Assembly (NCBI RefSeq): GCF_004363045.1
Contig: NZ_SNYJ01000015.1
Location: forward strand, 6,327 to 70,326
DNA length: 64,000 nt
Direction: 5' to 3'
Source of the DNA: Aureibacillus halotolerans
Lineage (GTDB): Bacteria; Bacillota; Bacilli; Bacillales; DSM-28697
Of the stretch, positions 24,758 through 33,611 are shown piece by piece. Below the pieces are notes generated by a model. It saw only the letters and a program-made list of their open reading frames with translations, was not told the origin of the DNA and made no database searches. Position 1 is the stretch's first letter, and each line of letters opens with the position of its first letter. The position numbers and the translations under genes are program-made.

Positions 24758-26920
24758 ATGGCGCATATTCAACAATTGTCGGTACTTGGGCAAACACCTG
24801 CAAATGAGAGTCGATCGAAAAAAACGATGACGGTCACTGTATTGGAAACCAAATCGGCGACTGAAGGCAAGGTGCGTTATGAAGGAAAAGACTACAACGT
24901 CGTTCTTCGTGAAGGGACGCTGGCAAAGGGAAAGGCTGTGCTTGTTGTTCATGGCACCGTTCAAGGCAAGCTTGATGCAAGTGTTGTGGAGACGGAAGAG
25001 AAGCCAACGGATAAAAGCCAATCGACAGCAAAACCGGGAAGTCCAGAGCTAGCGAAAGCAGAATCATGGCTAGGGGGCCGGGCGTTAACTCGATCTGAAC
25101 GAGCCGTATTGGAACAGTATATTCAAAAACATCCAGGGTCTTTTTCTGAACTAAAAGACGTATTGCAGGCATTAGGAAGGAAAAACCTCCCTGTTACAGA
25201 AACAACGATTCAAGCTGTAGCTCAAGCGCTATCACCGACTTCGTTGAAATCATCTTCTGTGTCAACTGCGCTCTCACTATCGGACCGGACAGCACAGTGG
25301 CTTGCTTCGCAATCGATCGACGATTTGTCCACGCTTGAGAACGTCGTACAGAAGATCCAAAAGCTTCTCCTTCAAGGCAAAGAGGTCGAAGCGAAGGCAT
25401 TGCTTGAAGCGGTCCTTCAAAAAAGCTCAGCAAGTGAGCAGGTGAAACAGGCCGTTCTTTCGCAGCTGTCTACTTTGGACAAGCTTATGCCCTCTGTAAG
25501 TGCACAAGGAGTGGATGTAGAACAAGTGGCAGAGACGCCGCTTTTGAAGCAAGCACTCCAGAACACGATGAAACAAGCCGATGTGTCGACGATACTCCAG
25601 CAATGGGAGACATTGCGTCAAGGGCAAAATGAGCAGACCGCATTAAGAATGACCGAAGCCATGCACGAAGCTAAAGCAGCAATGGCAGGAGGGCGTGAGC
25701 TTGCGGCGAGAAGAACGCTAGAAACCGCCATTCAACAGCTCCAGTCAATGACACCGTCCCCTGCTAGTGGCATGACGTATGCTCAAGACATGGTGACAAA
25801 AGTGACGGATCCGCTTCAACTATCGCCTCAAATCAAAACGGTGCTTGTGACCCGCGTCACACAGCAAATGGCAGAAGCAAAGGATACGTTGACAAACGAT
25901 AGACGATTCATGCTTCGCCAGCTTGATGCTTTTCAGTCACAAGCTCGACCAACTGTGCAGCAGAGTGATGCATTGCTTGAGACGACGATACGTAGACTCG
26001 ACCAGGTGTTGCTTAAAAGTGATGCAATGCTGTATGCGGATATGAAAACAGAAAAACAGCTGCTTCAAGCAAGCAGTCAGTTAGCGGAGGCACGCAAAGC
26101 ATTGCAGCAAGGCAACTGGCAGCAAGCAAAGCAAACCGTTAATCAAGTACAAACGGTGTTGGAGCGGGTCCAATTTCATCCTTCAGAACAGAAGGTGCAG
26201 CGGATCGTAAATGGAGAGGCAAAACCGTATGTAGAGCCTTTCCCAAAAGCCATCCAACCGTCCGTTTCTGCCACATCTGCCAAGCAGCTCTTTGAGCATT
26301 TCAAAAGCATGGGCTATTCCCATGAGGCAGATTTATCGAGAGCGTTGTTGAGAAATGATGCGCAGGCTATAGAACAATCTCAGAGAACGACCAAGTCGAT
26401 TATGCAGCAGCTTTTGCTGAAGGATGCCGATGCAGGGATGAAGCATAACGTCGAACAGCAGCTTTTGCAGCTAACCGGGCAGCAATTGCTAAACAAGCCT
26501 GATCCAGGAGCGCTGCAGCATCTGTTTTTCAGCCTGCCACTGCTTTTAGGCAAAGATGCGAATCAGCTTCAAGTCATGGTCAAGGGCAGAAACCAGGGAG
26601 AGCGCATTGACTGGGAGAATTGCAATTTGACCTTTTTGATGGAAACGAAAAAACTTGGCGATCTAGGCATCCATCTAATTGCAAAAAACCGTCAGCTCAC
26701 TGTCGCCATTCATAATGATACAAAAGGTCTTGAAGAAACGCTGCGTCCATTTGTGGAAACGACCTCAACACGTTTAGCAGATATCGGATACAACGTGCAG
26801 TCCATTCGGTTTGAAAAGATGTTCTCAACTACGACGACCGAACAACAGCAGTCTGAGTCAAGCGTAGACCAACCAGAAAAAGAGACGACTTCGTCAAAAG
26901 GATTTGATTTTTCCGTATGA
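24758..26920 (+). CDS. FliK-like hook-length control family protein (YlqG-like)
   Basis: A 720-residue cytosolic protein, Gln/Ala/Lys-rich and mostly helical. The C-terminal ~100 residues (about 590-690) match the flagellar hook-length control domain: NCNLTFLMETKKLGDLGIHL, KNRQLTVAIHND, LRPFVETTSTRLADIGYNV. The N-terminal 60 residues look like a small beta domain (TVTVLETKS, GKVRYEGKDYNVVL). The next gene encodes an FlhB C-terminal-like protein, and the pair matches B. subtilis ylqG-ylqH, which there lies elsewhere in the genome. A canonical FliK normally sits in the fla/che operon, so this is likely a paralogue with a specialised role. Confidence 0.82.
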   Translation: MAHIQQLSVLGQTPANESRSKKTMTVTVLETKSATEGKVRYEGKDYNVVLREGTLAKGKAVLVVHGTVQGKLDASVVETEEKPTDKSQSTAKPGSPELAKAESWLGGRALTRSERAVLEQYIQKHPGSFSELKDVLQALGRKNLPVTETTIQAVAQALSPTSLKSSSVSTALSLSDRTAQWLASQSIDDLSTLENVVQKIQKLLLQGKEVEAKALLEAVLQKSSASEQVKQAVLSQLSTLDKLMPSVSAQGVDVEQVAETPLLKQALQNTMKQADVSTILQQWETLRQGQNEQTALRMTEAMHEAKAAMAGGRELAARRTLETAIQQLQSMTPSPASGMTYAQDMVTKVTDPLQLSPQIKTVLVTRVTQQMAEAKDTLTNDRRFMLRQLDAFQSQARPTVQQSDALLETTIRRLDQVLLKSDAMLYADMKTEKQLLQASSQLAEARKALQQGNWQQAKQTVNQVQTVLERVQFHPSEQKVQRIVNGEAKPYVEPFPKAIQPSVSATSAKQLFEHFKSMGYSHEADLSRALLRNDAQAIEQSQRTTKSIMQQLLLKDADAGMKHNVEQQLLQLTGQQLLNKPDPGALQHLFFSLPLLLGKDANQLQVMVKGRNQGERIDWENCNLTFLMETKKLGDLGIHLIAKNRQLTVAIHNDTKGLEETLRPFVETTSTRLADIGYNVQSIRFEKMFSTTTTEQQQSESSVDQPEKETTSSKGFDFSV

Positions 26921-27204
26921 CCTATTCTTATACTGACCTGAAAAAACGCGGCCCATCTGCAGCAGTATTAAAGTACGATGCACAATCAACGATGGGGCCT
27001 GAGGTTGTTGCCCAAGGGCACGGCCGAGTGGCAAAAGAACTTATTCGTCTGGCCAAAGACAATAATGTGCATATGGAAGAGAATGCGGGCTTGTTAGCAG
27101 AACTTCTTTCCATTGATTTGGGAGAACAAGTACCACCACAGCTTTATCAAGTCATTGCAGAGGTATTGCTTCTCATTGAAGAAATGGAAAAAAATCATTC
27201 ATAG
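26917..27204 (+). CDS. FlhB C-terminal-domain-like protein (YlqH/FhlB)
   Basis: A 95-residue protein aligning with the cytoplasmic C-terminal domain of FlhB: AAVLKYDAQ, PEVVAQGHGRVAKELIRLAK, NNVHMEENAGLLAELL, VPPQLYQVIAEVL. The autocleavage motif NPTH of true FlhB is replaced by GPSA, so it should not self-cleave. It overlaps the fliK-like gene by four bases (ATGA), implying the two proteins act together, probably at the export gate. Confidence 0.88.
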   Translation: MTYSYTDLKKRGPSAAVLKYDAQSTMGPEVVAQGHGRVAKELIRLAKDNNVHMEENAGLLAELLSIDLGEQVPPQLYQVIAEVLLLIEEMEKNHS

Positions 27205-27225
27205 TCTGCTAGAAGAAGCCGATAT
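27199..27225 (+). promoter_or_regulatory. Sigma-D-type promoter before the FliS-like gene and hag
   Basis: GCCGATAT at 27218-27225 is a perfect sigma-D -10 element, 24 bp before the next start codon. The -35 at the expected 15-bp distance is TCAT, a poor match. It could drive the FliS-like gene and hag together. Confidence 0.65.
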
Positions 27226-27248
27226 ACACCATAAGGAGAGATTCGGTT

Positions 27249-27671
27249 ATGCTGAACGAGGATGTCATATACAAAAAAACACCTCAACAACTTACCGCAT
27301 TGCTTTATGAAGCTGCTTCAGATCATTTAGCAACGGCAAAGGCAGCGATAGAGAATAAGGAATTTGCTTCCGCAAATCGTTCGTTGTCGACATGCACCGC
27401 TATATTTCGAAAGCTCTCCACAGGCATTGATTATCAAGGTGGCGTTATCGCCGAGCAGTTGGCTGCATTGTACAGTTATTTAATCGATTGCTCTGTCGAA
27501 GCGAACCTTTACAAAAATAGAGAACAGGTAGTTCTTATGATCTCCATAGTCAACGATATTCGTGAGGCGTGGCAGGAAGCAATCCTGAAAACGCCCGTTC
27601 CAGCTGAACCGTTAGGTCGGCAACGCCAGCAGTCTTATGAAGCACACGTCCGAACAGAGCCATACAAATAG
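27249..27671 (+). CDS. FliS-like flagellar protein, paralogue of the fliS downstream
   Basis: A 140-residue helical protein that aligns with FliS along its length: a TPQQLTALLYEAASDHL helix matches the FliS SPGELTLMLYNGCLKFI helix, and a late VNDIREAWQEAI helix matches TEFRDTWKEVL. The FliS N-terminal flagellin-contact motif NPYQAYQ is absent; it begins NEDVIYKKTP instead. The last 30 residues are polar. hag starts 11 bp after its stop. It may chaperone flagellin or act as a FliS regulator; function is not known. Confidence 0.8.
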   Translation: MLNEDVIYKKTPQQLTALLYEAASDHLATAKAAIENKEFASANRSLSTCTAIFRKLSTGIDYQGGVIAEQLAALYSYLIDCSVEANLYKNREQVVLMISIVNDIREAWQEAILKTPVPAEPLGRQRQQSYEAHVRTEPYK

Positions 27672-27682
27672 GAGGCGCAAAA

Positions 27683-28657
27683 ATGAGAATAAATCACAAT
27701 ATCCAAGCGTTGAATGCGTATCGTAATCTTGCTCACAATCAAAACCTGACGAGCCAAAGTCTTGAAAAATTGTCTTCTGGGCTGCGAATCAATAAGGCGG
27801 CGGACGATGCTGCGGGTTTAGCAATCTCGGAAAAAATGAGAAGTCAGATTCGAGGCCTTGAAGTAGCTGAACGCAATGCACTTGACGGGGTGTCGCTTAT
27901 TCAAACGGCGGAAGGTGCAATGGCTGAAATGCATGCCATGGTGCAACGAATGAGAGAGCTGGCTGTTCAAGCGGCCAACGGCTCGAACACGAAGGCAGAC
28001 CGAGAAGAGCTACAAAAGGAAATCAATCAACTCACCTCAGAGGTCAATAAAATTTCAGAGTACACCGAGTTTAACGGCATGAAGTTGTTGGACGGTTCGT
28101 TTTCTGGTGATGAGATAACTGATGGAGATGAAGATACCCCACCAACGTATAAAGATGTTCTCGTCTTTCAAGTCGGCGCCAATGAAGGGCAAACAGCTGA
28201 AGTCGCTTTGGCTGGCATGTCAGCCTTTGACCTTGGTTTGACAGCAAAAGCAGACGGCGAGACAAGAACATTGACCTTTGGGGACAAAACGGTCACCGTG
28301 ACGTACGCATCATCAAGCGACATTGAGCCTGCCAAAGGAACGGACATGGAGTTTGGCTTGGACGTCTCGACGGTTGAAGGGGCATCAGTCGCCATCGAAG
28401 TGTTTGATTATGCAATTGCGGAAATATCGACACAGCGTGCTTCACTTGGAGCTGTGCAAAATCGGTTAGAGCATACGATTAACAATGTGAAAATTACGCG
28501 TGAAAACTTGACCGCGTCAGAGTCAAGAATTCGTGATGTTGATATGGCTTTGGAAATGACACAATTCACAAAGTCGAATATTTTAAATCAGTCTGCACAG
28601 GCCATGTTGGCACAGGCGAACCAGTTGCCGCAAGGTGTGCTTCAGTTGTTGCAATAA
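27683..28657 (+). CDS. hag: Flagellin Hag
   Basis: A 324-residue filament subunit. The conserved N-terminal D0/D1 region (to about residue 140) shows INHNIQALNAYRNL, LEKLSSGLRIN and AADDAAGLAISEKM. The C-terminal D1/D0 region (from about 245) shows AISTQRASLGAVQNRLEHT-type sequence and ends QANQLPQGVLQLLQ. The middle (145-240) is short, acidic and beta-prone, with no cysteine. The ribosome site AGGAGGCGC contains a GGA that CsrA could bind. The upstream gap is only 11 bp, so hag probably depends on a promoter upstream of the FliS-like gene. Confidence 0.97.
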   Translation: MRINHNIQALNAYRNLAHNQNLTSQSLEKLSSGLRINKAADDAAGLAISEKMRSQIRGLEVAERNALDGVSLIQTAEGAMAEMHAMVQRMRELAVQAANGSNTKADREELQKEINQLTSEVNKISEYTEFNGMKLLDGSFSGDEITDGDEDTPPTYKDVLVFQVGANEGQTAEVALAGMSAFDLGLTAKADGETRTLTFGDKTVTVTYASSSDIEPAKGTDMEFGLDVSTVEGASVAIEVFDYAIAEISTQRASLGAVQNRLEHTINNVKITRENLTASESRIRDVDMALEMTQFTKSNILNQSAQAMLAQANQLPQGVLQLLQ

Positions 28658-28691
28658 CTACTAAGGCTAAGAGAACGATAGGAGGGTATCA

Positions 28692-29132
28692 ATGGTAGAT
28701 GTCCGTCGGATTCAAAGCACTGAGCTCCATCCTACGAAGGCAAAGCCCGCTTCTCCACAAGCCTCTGTTTCTTTTCAAGAGATTATGGCGAAGGGCAGAG
28801 TTGAAAAAACGCATGAGAAGCTTACGGGATTGATGAAGGATATTGAAGCTCAAGGCAAGGCATTAGCTGATACAAGAAGCGTTGAAGAGCTAAGAAAATA
28901 CAAAGCACTCATTAAAGATTTTATGCGTGATGCCGTTGATGTTGGACTTCAGCTCCAAGAACATAGAGGGTTTACACGACAGGGTCGCACAAAGGTTTTT
29001 AAGATCGTTGAAACGGTAGATGCGAAGCTGGCCGAGCTGACAGCATCCGTTTTGGAAAAGGAAGCGTCCGGTCTAAAGATTTTAGAGCAGGTTGGCGAAA
29101 TTAAAGGCATGTTGATGAATTTGTATACGTAA
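28692..29132 (+). CDS. yaaR: YaaR (DUF327) family protein
   Basis: A 146-residue helical protein of the DUF327/YaaR family: VSFQEIMAKGR, LTGLMKDIEAQGKALADT, RKYKALIKDFMRDAVD and a C-terminal ILEQVGEIKGML. In B. subtilis yaaR is in the tmk-holB operon; here it sits between hag and flaG. Function unknown, location suggests a flagellar link. AGGAGG precedes ATG. Confidence 0.88.
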   Translation: MVDVRRIQSTELHPTKAKPASPQASVSFQEIMAKGRVEKTHEKLTGLMKDIEAQGKALADTRSVEELRKYKALIKDFMRDAVDVGLQLQEHRGFTRQGRTKVFKIVETVDAKLAELTASVLEKEASGLKILEQVGEIKGMLMNLYT

Positions 29133-29212
29133 TGCATTGAATATAGTGGGCAATCAGCGCATTGCTGGACAGCGCTCCTTTCCCCATTTCACGTGAGGGT
29201 AGGTTTTTATGT

Positions 29213-29548
29213 ATGGATATCCATTCAATTCCACCAGTGTCAGTGCGCGGGAATGACTTCTCGCTTCAACAGCAATTTTCCGATGCCACAACGACGATGC
29301 AAGGCCAACGAGACATACTCCCATCTACAGAACAAGCAAAAGCCGTTGTGGACAGTTTAAATGAATTAATGAAACCGTTGCACACCCATGTTCAATTTAA
29401 AATGCATGACAAACTAAATGAATATTATATTACGCTGATTGATACTGCCACTGAAGAAGTGGTGAAGGAAATTCCGCCTAAAAAATTGCTTGATGCTTAT
29501 TATGCAATGCTCGTTAGGTTTGGTGTGTTAGTCGATGAAAAAGTCTAG
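29213..29548 (+). CDS. flaG: Flagellar protein FlaG
   Basis: A 111-residue FlaG protein, associated with filament length control in several bacteria. Conserved C-terminal half: VQFKMHDKLNEYYITLID, VVKEIPPKKLLDAYYAM. ATG 29213 gives the usual family length; the frame is open from TTG 29162, but those added residues look unrelated. GAGGGTAGG lies about 10 bases upstream. fliD follows by 15 bp. Confidence 0.9.
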   Translation: MDIHSIPPVSVRGNDFSLQQQFSDATTTMQGQRDILPSTEQAKAVVDSLNELMKPLHTHVQFKMHDKLNEYYITLIDTATEEVVKEIPPKKLLDAYYAMLVRFGVLVDEKV

Positions 29549-29563
29549 AAGGGACTGAATGAG

Positions 29564-31639
29564 ATGACGTCAATGAACACCTCACGAATTAGTGGGTTGG
29601 CAAGTGGGATAGATACGGAGCAAATTATTCGTGATCTAATGAAAGCAGAACGTATTCCAATGGACAAGCTATTTCAGAAAAAAACCGTTCTGGAGTGGCA
29701 ACGAGACCAATACCGTGAAATGAATACGAAGCTGCTTGCGCTAAGAGACGCGACTTTTGACATGAAGCTTTCGAGCACATTCAGTTCACGTAACGTGTCG
29801 TCTTCCAACTCAGAGTTCGTTAGTGCGACTGCAAATTCTACGGCATCCCTCTCTTCTTTTACAATTTCGTCTATTGAACAGCTTGCCACTGCTGCACAAC
29901 GATTGAGTACAACATCGATTGAAAAGGATGGTACGACACTAGAATTAGATCAATCCCTTTGGTCACAAAGAAATTCCCTTGATGGGATGACATCTGGCCA
30001 TTGGAAAGCAGGAAGTGTCGAGTTTGCCTCGCAAGTTACAGACGAAGCTGGCAAGACCTTTTCATTTCTAAAAGGGGACATCAAGGTCGTCGATGGGGTG
30101 GCAGAAGCGACAGTTGAAGCGAACGGGAAATCGTATACCGTCGTGACGGATAAGGCTGCGGAGGATTTAACAACTAACGAGGTTTTGCTTGATGCAGAAA
30201 CAGGCGAGCTGACCTTTGGAGAGACGATTGAAGCGAGCTCGCAAATCTCTGTTAATTACGTTGTAAATGAACGTACTGACAGTTTTACCGCTGCAGAAGG
30301 TTCATATGAATTTCAATTGACGAAAAAGTCAATTGCCGGCGAAGCTGATGCCAATGGCGTGCTTTCATCTGTCACAGTGACGGTTGATGGGCAAGAGTAC
30401 ACGGTGTATACCGACCCAGCAGACCTAACGAATAGTGGGAACGAGGTCGTTTTAAATCAAGCGACAGGTGAGCTGACATTCTTGGACTCCGATGAAAACG
30501 TGAAGAAAGACGCGAAAATTGAAGTCACCTATCAACAAAACTATACTTCCGTTGGATTCGGTGTGCACGATGAAAAAGGCAATGAGCAGAAAACGACATT
30601 GTTCATACAAGGCAGCGACAGCTTTACTACTATGATGAATCAAATGAATCGTTCAGATACTGGTGTTCAAGCGTTTTATGATGAATTCACAGGACGTTTT
30701 TCTCTGAGCCGTTCCGTTGCAGGCGATTACAACAAAACCGGTGATGAGCTAAGCTTGTATGGTGGTTTTCTCACAGATGTGTTAAAGCTTGGTGTTGAAA
30801 CGGGTGGCGTCAATGCGAAATTCACCATCAATGGAATTGAAACCGAGCGGACAAGCAATCAGTTTCTAATGAATGGCGTTGAATTTCAATTAAAAGGGAC
30901 CTTTACGGAGACGGATCCAGCTGTTCGATTAACCGTTTCAAACAATACAGAAGATGTATTTACACGCATTAAAGAATATGTCGAAAAGTATAACGAAGTG
31001 GTCGACGCTTTAAATGGAAAATTGACCGAAAAACGCCATCGTGATTTCCAACCGCTCACTGACGAGCAGAAGGAAGGAATGTCGGAAAGACAGATTGAGC
31101 TTTGGGAGGAAAAGTCTCAGAGTGGTCTTCTCAGAAGTGATCCAATTTTTAGTGGAGCTTTGTCCGCGATGCGTATGGATTTGTATGGCAAAGTGTCTTC
31201 CATGAACATTGATTCGGCGTATGATCATTTATCTGAAATAGGCATTACGACGTCGGCCGATTACTTGTCAGGTGGGAAGCTTATCATTAATGAAGCTGAG
31301 TTAAAGGAAGCGTTGCAAACAGATCCTGAATCAGTCAAAGAGTTGTTTCTTGCGGACGGTGAAACCGATAGCCAACGCGGCATTGCACAACGTCTATATG
31401 ACACATTAGACGGTTACATGAGCCGTATCACTGAAAAAGCAGGGAAATCGACGCAAACGAATGACCAATTTAGCTTAGGAAAACAGCTGGATGATATGGA
31501 AGATCGTATGATTCGTTTCGAAGATCGGTTGCAAATGGTCGAGAACCGATATTATCGACAATTCACGGCAATGGAGATGGCGATTCAGCGTGCGAATCAG
31601 CAATCGGCATACTTGATGAGTCAATTTAGTGGGGCGTAA
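29564..31639 (+). CDS. fliD: Flagellar filament cap FliD (HAP2)
   Basis: A 691-residue filament cap protein. The N-terminal FliD domain is clear (SGLASGIDTEQIIRDLMKAE). The C-terminal FliD domain includes DRLQMVENRYYRQFTAMEMA and ends with a short polar tail. The central region (about 130-390) holds repeated beta-type segments of the form VTVDGQEYTVYTD and ELTFLDSDE, acidic and longer than in B. subtilis FliD, so the surface-exposed head is enlarged. fliS follows. Confidence 0.94.
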   Translation: MTSMNTSRISGLASGIDTEQIIRDLMKAERIPMDKLFQKKTVLEWQRDQYREMNTKLLALRDATFDMKLSSTFSSRNVSSSNSEFVSATANSTASLSSFTISSIEQLATAAQRLSTTSIEKDGTTLELDQSLWSQRNSLDGMTSGHWKAGSVEFASQVTDEAGKTFSFLKGDIKVVDGVAEATVEANGKSYTVVTDKAAEDLTTNEVLLDAETGELTFGETIEASSQISVNYVVNERTDSFTAAEGSYEFQLTKKSIAGEADANGVLSSVTVTVDGQEYTVYTDPADLTNSGNEVVLNQATGELTFLDSDENVKKDAKIEVTYQQNYTSVGFGVHDEKGNEQKTTLFIQGSDSFTTMMNQMNRSDTGVQAFYDEFTGRFSLSRSVAGDYNKTGDELSLYGGFLTDVLKLGVETGGVNAKFTINGIETERTSNQFLMNGVEFQLKGTFTETDPAVRLTVSNNTEDVFTRIKEYVEKYNEVVDALNGKLTEKRHRDFQPLTDEQKEGMSERQIELWEEKSQSGLLRSDPIFSGALSAMRMDLYGKVSSMNIDSAYDHLSEIGITTSADYLSGGKLIINEAELKEALQTDPESVKELFLADGETDSQRGIAQRLYDTLDGYMSRITEKAGKSTQTNDQFSLGKQLDDMEDRMIRFEDRLQMVENRYYRQFTAMEMAIQRANQQSAYLMSQFSGA

Positions 31640-31730
31640 AACAAACGTCCTAAAATAGAAAGGTGGTGGATCTGTTATCGACCTAATGTTTAGCACGTCG
31701 TTAAACATTGAGTCGACAGCAGAAGCAACG

Positions 31731-32132
31731 ATGTCGATACAGAACCCATACCAAGCATATCAGCAAAATAGTGTAACAACGGCGTCTCCTGGTGAGCTGA
31801 CACTAATGCTGTACAACGGATGTTTAAAATTTATTGGTCAAGCAAGAAACGCTATAAAAAATGGGGAGCAGGCTCGGAAAAATGAAGCGCTGCTGAAAGC
31901 ACAGAAAATTATTTCAGAGCTAAGTGTAACGCTTCGTGGAAACGATGATTTGGCAGGTCAAATGCAGTCGATGTATGAGTACATCAATCATCAGCTCGTG
32001 CAGGCAAATACAAACAACAGCGAGGCTGCCTTAAATGAAGCAGAACAATATGTCACCGAATTTCGTGACACATGGAAAGAAGTATTGAAAAGCGTCCGCA
32101 AACAGCAATTTCAAAAAGGTGGTCAAGCCTAA
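31731..32132 (+). CDS. fliS: Flagellin chaperone FliS
   Basis: A 133-residue export chaperone of flagellin. Canonical N-terminus NPYQAYQQNSV, then SPGELTLMLYNGCLKFI and a C-terminal VTEFRDTWKEVLKS helix. The frame is open from ATG 31686 (15 more residues); the strong GGTGGTGG site is too far from either ATG to decide. ATG 31731 is chosen because the conserved protein begins there. It overlaps fliT by one base. Confidence 0.9.
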   Translation: MSIQNPYQAYQQNSVTTASPGELTLMLYNGCLKFIGQARNAIKNGEQARKNEALLKAQKIISELSVTLRGNDDLAGQMQSMYEYINHQLVQANTNNSEAALNEAEQYVTEFRDTWKEVLKSVRKQQFQKGGQA

Positions 32133-32479
32133 TGGAGGCCGTCATGACCGTTTACAATCTGACACAGGATCTACTTCGCGTCGTAGAACGAACTGTTAAA
32201 GAGGACCGGCGAGAAGTCATGATGGAGCATGTCGTACGTTTAATGGACGAAAGAGAGAGTGCCATGATGGAGCTATCTCCGCCGTTTACCAAAAAGGAAC
32301 AAGAGCTAGGTCAAAAGATCCAGCAAATGAATACAGTCATTCAAGAGCAGCTGCAGAGTCACTTAACAAATGTTCAGCATGATTTACGCAAGGTGAAGCG
32401 TCAGCGAACAAACGAAAAGACATACGCATCCCCTTATGAAACGGCGGTTGACGGAGCATTTTTTGACCACCGGAAATGA
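32132..32479 (+). CDS. fliT: FliT-like flagellar chaperone
   Basis: A 115-residue, very polar helical protein in the fliT position. FliT chaperones the cap protein FliD in B. subtilis and enterics. Visible pattern: YNLTQDLLRVVERTVKEDR, LMDERESAMMEL, then helical repeats and a polar tail. Sequence conservation is low in this family, so the call rests mainly on position, size and overlap with fliS (TAATG). AGGTGG lies nine bases before ATG. Confidence 0.82.
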   Translation: MEAVMTVYNLTQDLLRVVERTVKEDRREVMMEHVVRLMDERESAMMELSPPFTKKEQELGQKIQQMNTVIQEQLQSHLTNVQHDLRKVKRQRTNEKTYASPYETAVDGAFFDHRK

Positions 32480-32595
32480 GATAGACCTAGTCGAAAAAAA
32501 TTTCTTCAGCGGCGTGATTTTGTAGATTATACCCACTTCAGCACTTTTATCGTTGAAGATGGTTTTTGCACAGTGAAAGTTGACTTTGTAAAGAA

Positions 32596-32636
32596 GAAAG
32601 CAGTTTATCCTCATTCGAGAGGGGACTGCTTTTTCT
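32596..32636 (+). terminator. Rho-independent terminator after fliT
   Basis: AAGCAGT...ACTGCTT stem with inner CCTC/GAG.GG pairing, followed by TTTTCTCTTT. Confidence 0.85.
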
Positions 32637-32654
32637 CTTTAAGCTTTATCATGA

Positions 32655-33020
32655 GTTAGTCTCATCCGACAGATCGATTAGAATTTGCAAGAACAGGACA
32701 ATCTACCTCTGCATTTATCCTACGAAGCAGATGATCTCCGGGCACCAGGTAATATGGTCCTGCATGAAACGATGCACTAACTTGCCTTGAATAAAAACAA
32801 TCTACGCAGAAACATACTTTAACATAGTCAAAATACGCAATCTCCTGCGGGAACAGCGCGAGCTGAAGATCCCGGAGGAAAGCAAGATTCCGAGGAAGCT
32901 GAAGCCGTGCCCGTGGAAAGCGAAGTATTTTGACGAAGTGGTCGTGTTTTCTTTTCACCTTGAAGGGCACAAGTACAACAGCGACTCAGAAGTGCCTCTC
33001 GTCGTGATTTCTACGCCATG
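32655..33020 (+). repeat. Composite dispersed repeat, copy 3
   Basis: Uninterrupted GC-rich module at 32793-32946, same order as copy 2, followed by the short module at 32955-33008 (TTGAAGGGCACAAGTACAAC). On the minus strand, 32690-32795 reads GTGCATCGTTTCATGCA and GATCATCTGCTTCGTAGGAT. In one frame this is GDHLLRRINAEVD, reminiscent of the N-terminus of IS1182-type transposases; this resemblance is short and unproven. Little else is in the 705-bp fliT-csp gap. Confidence 0.82.
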
Positions 33021-33110
33021 TTTACGTGTTCTCGATGGTAAGAGGAGCCGTCTCTTTGATCAATGAGGATGAATAAATTCAACAGATTTTATTTTTTGAA
33101 TAAATCCTAT

Positions 33111-33140
33111 TTGACATTTTTTTTAGACTTCTGTTATAGT
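33111..33140 (+). promoter_or_regulatory. Sigma-A promoter of the cold shock gene
   Basis: TTGACA (33111-33116), 18 bp spacer, TATAGT (33135-33140), 45 bp before the start codon. The -35 hexamer is consensus. Confidence 0.82.
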
Positions 33141-33184
33141 TGCTTTAGGATTTAACGATTCGTAAGTTGAAGGGAATGGGATAA

Positions 33185-33382
33185 ATGGAAGGTAGAGTAA
33201 AATGGTTTAACGCAGAAAAGGGATTTGGCTTTATTGAAAGAGAAGGTGGAGACGACGTTTTTGTACATTTCTCCGCAATTCAAGAAGAAGGCTTCAAAAG
33301 CATTGACGAAGGACAAGAAGTTGAATTTGACATTGTCGAAGGTAGCAGAGGTCCTCAAGCTGAAAATGTTGTAAAAAGATAA
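33185..33382 (+). CDS. Cold shock protein (CspA/CspB family)
   Basis: A 65-residue single-domain RNA chaperone with RNP1 (KGFGFIERE) and RNP2 (DVFVHFSAI) motifs and the typical VKWFNAEKG start. It melts RNA structure at low temperature and is often constitutive. Preceded by GAAGGGA and followed by a strong terminator, so monocistronic. Confidence 0.95.
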   Translation: MEGRVKWFNAEKGFGFIEREGGDDVFVHFSAIQEEGFKSIDEGQEVEFDIVEGSRGPQAENVVKR

Positions 33383-33416
33383 TAACGTACGATGAGGTTT
33401 TTAAAACCTTTAAGAA

Positions 33417-33458
33417 ACGTGCCAGTCGATGAACTATCGACTTGGTGCGTTTTTTTTA
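33417..33458 (+). terminator. Rho-independent terminator after the cold shock gene
   Basis: ACGTGCCAGTCGAT pairs with ATCGACTTGGTGCGT, then eight T residues. The remaining bases up to hpf (33459-33695) hold only the candidate stress promoter. Confidence 0.9.
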
Positions 33459-33611
33459 TTCATTTTTTCATCCTTGTAATGGCAATTTTAAGCGTACTTA
33501 CATCTTAAGAGCACAAGCTAATCAAACCACAGTCCGGGCATGAGACAATGTAAGATTGTTATAGTCCACTATTTGCCATGTGTGAATTCATTATGGAATC
33601 GTCCTTTTTTA

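Noticed and set aside
27480-27682. A separate sigma-D promoter for hag within the FliS-like gene
   Set aside because: The best candidate -10 (AACGATAT at 27552-27559) matches only six of eight positions and has no TAAA at the right distance.
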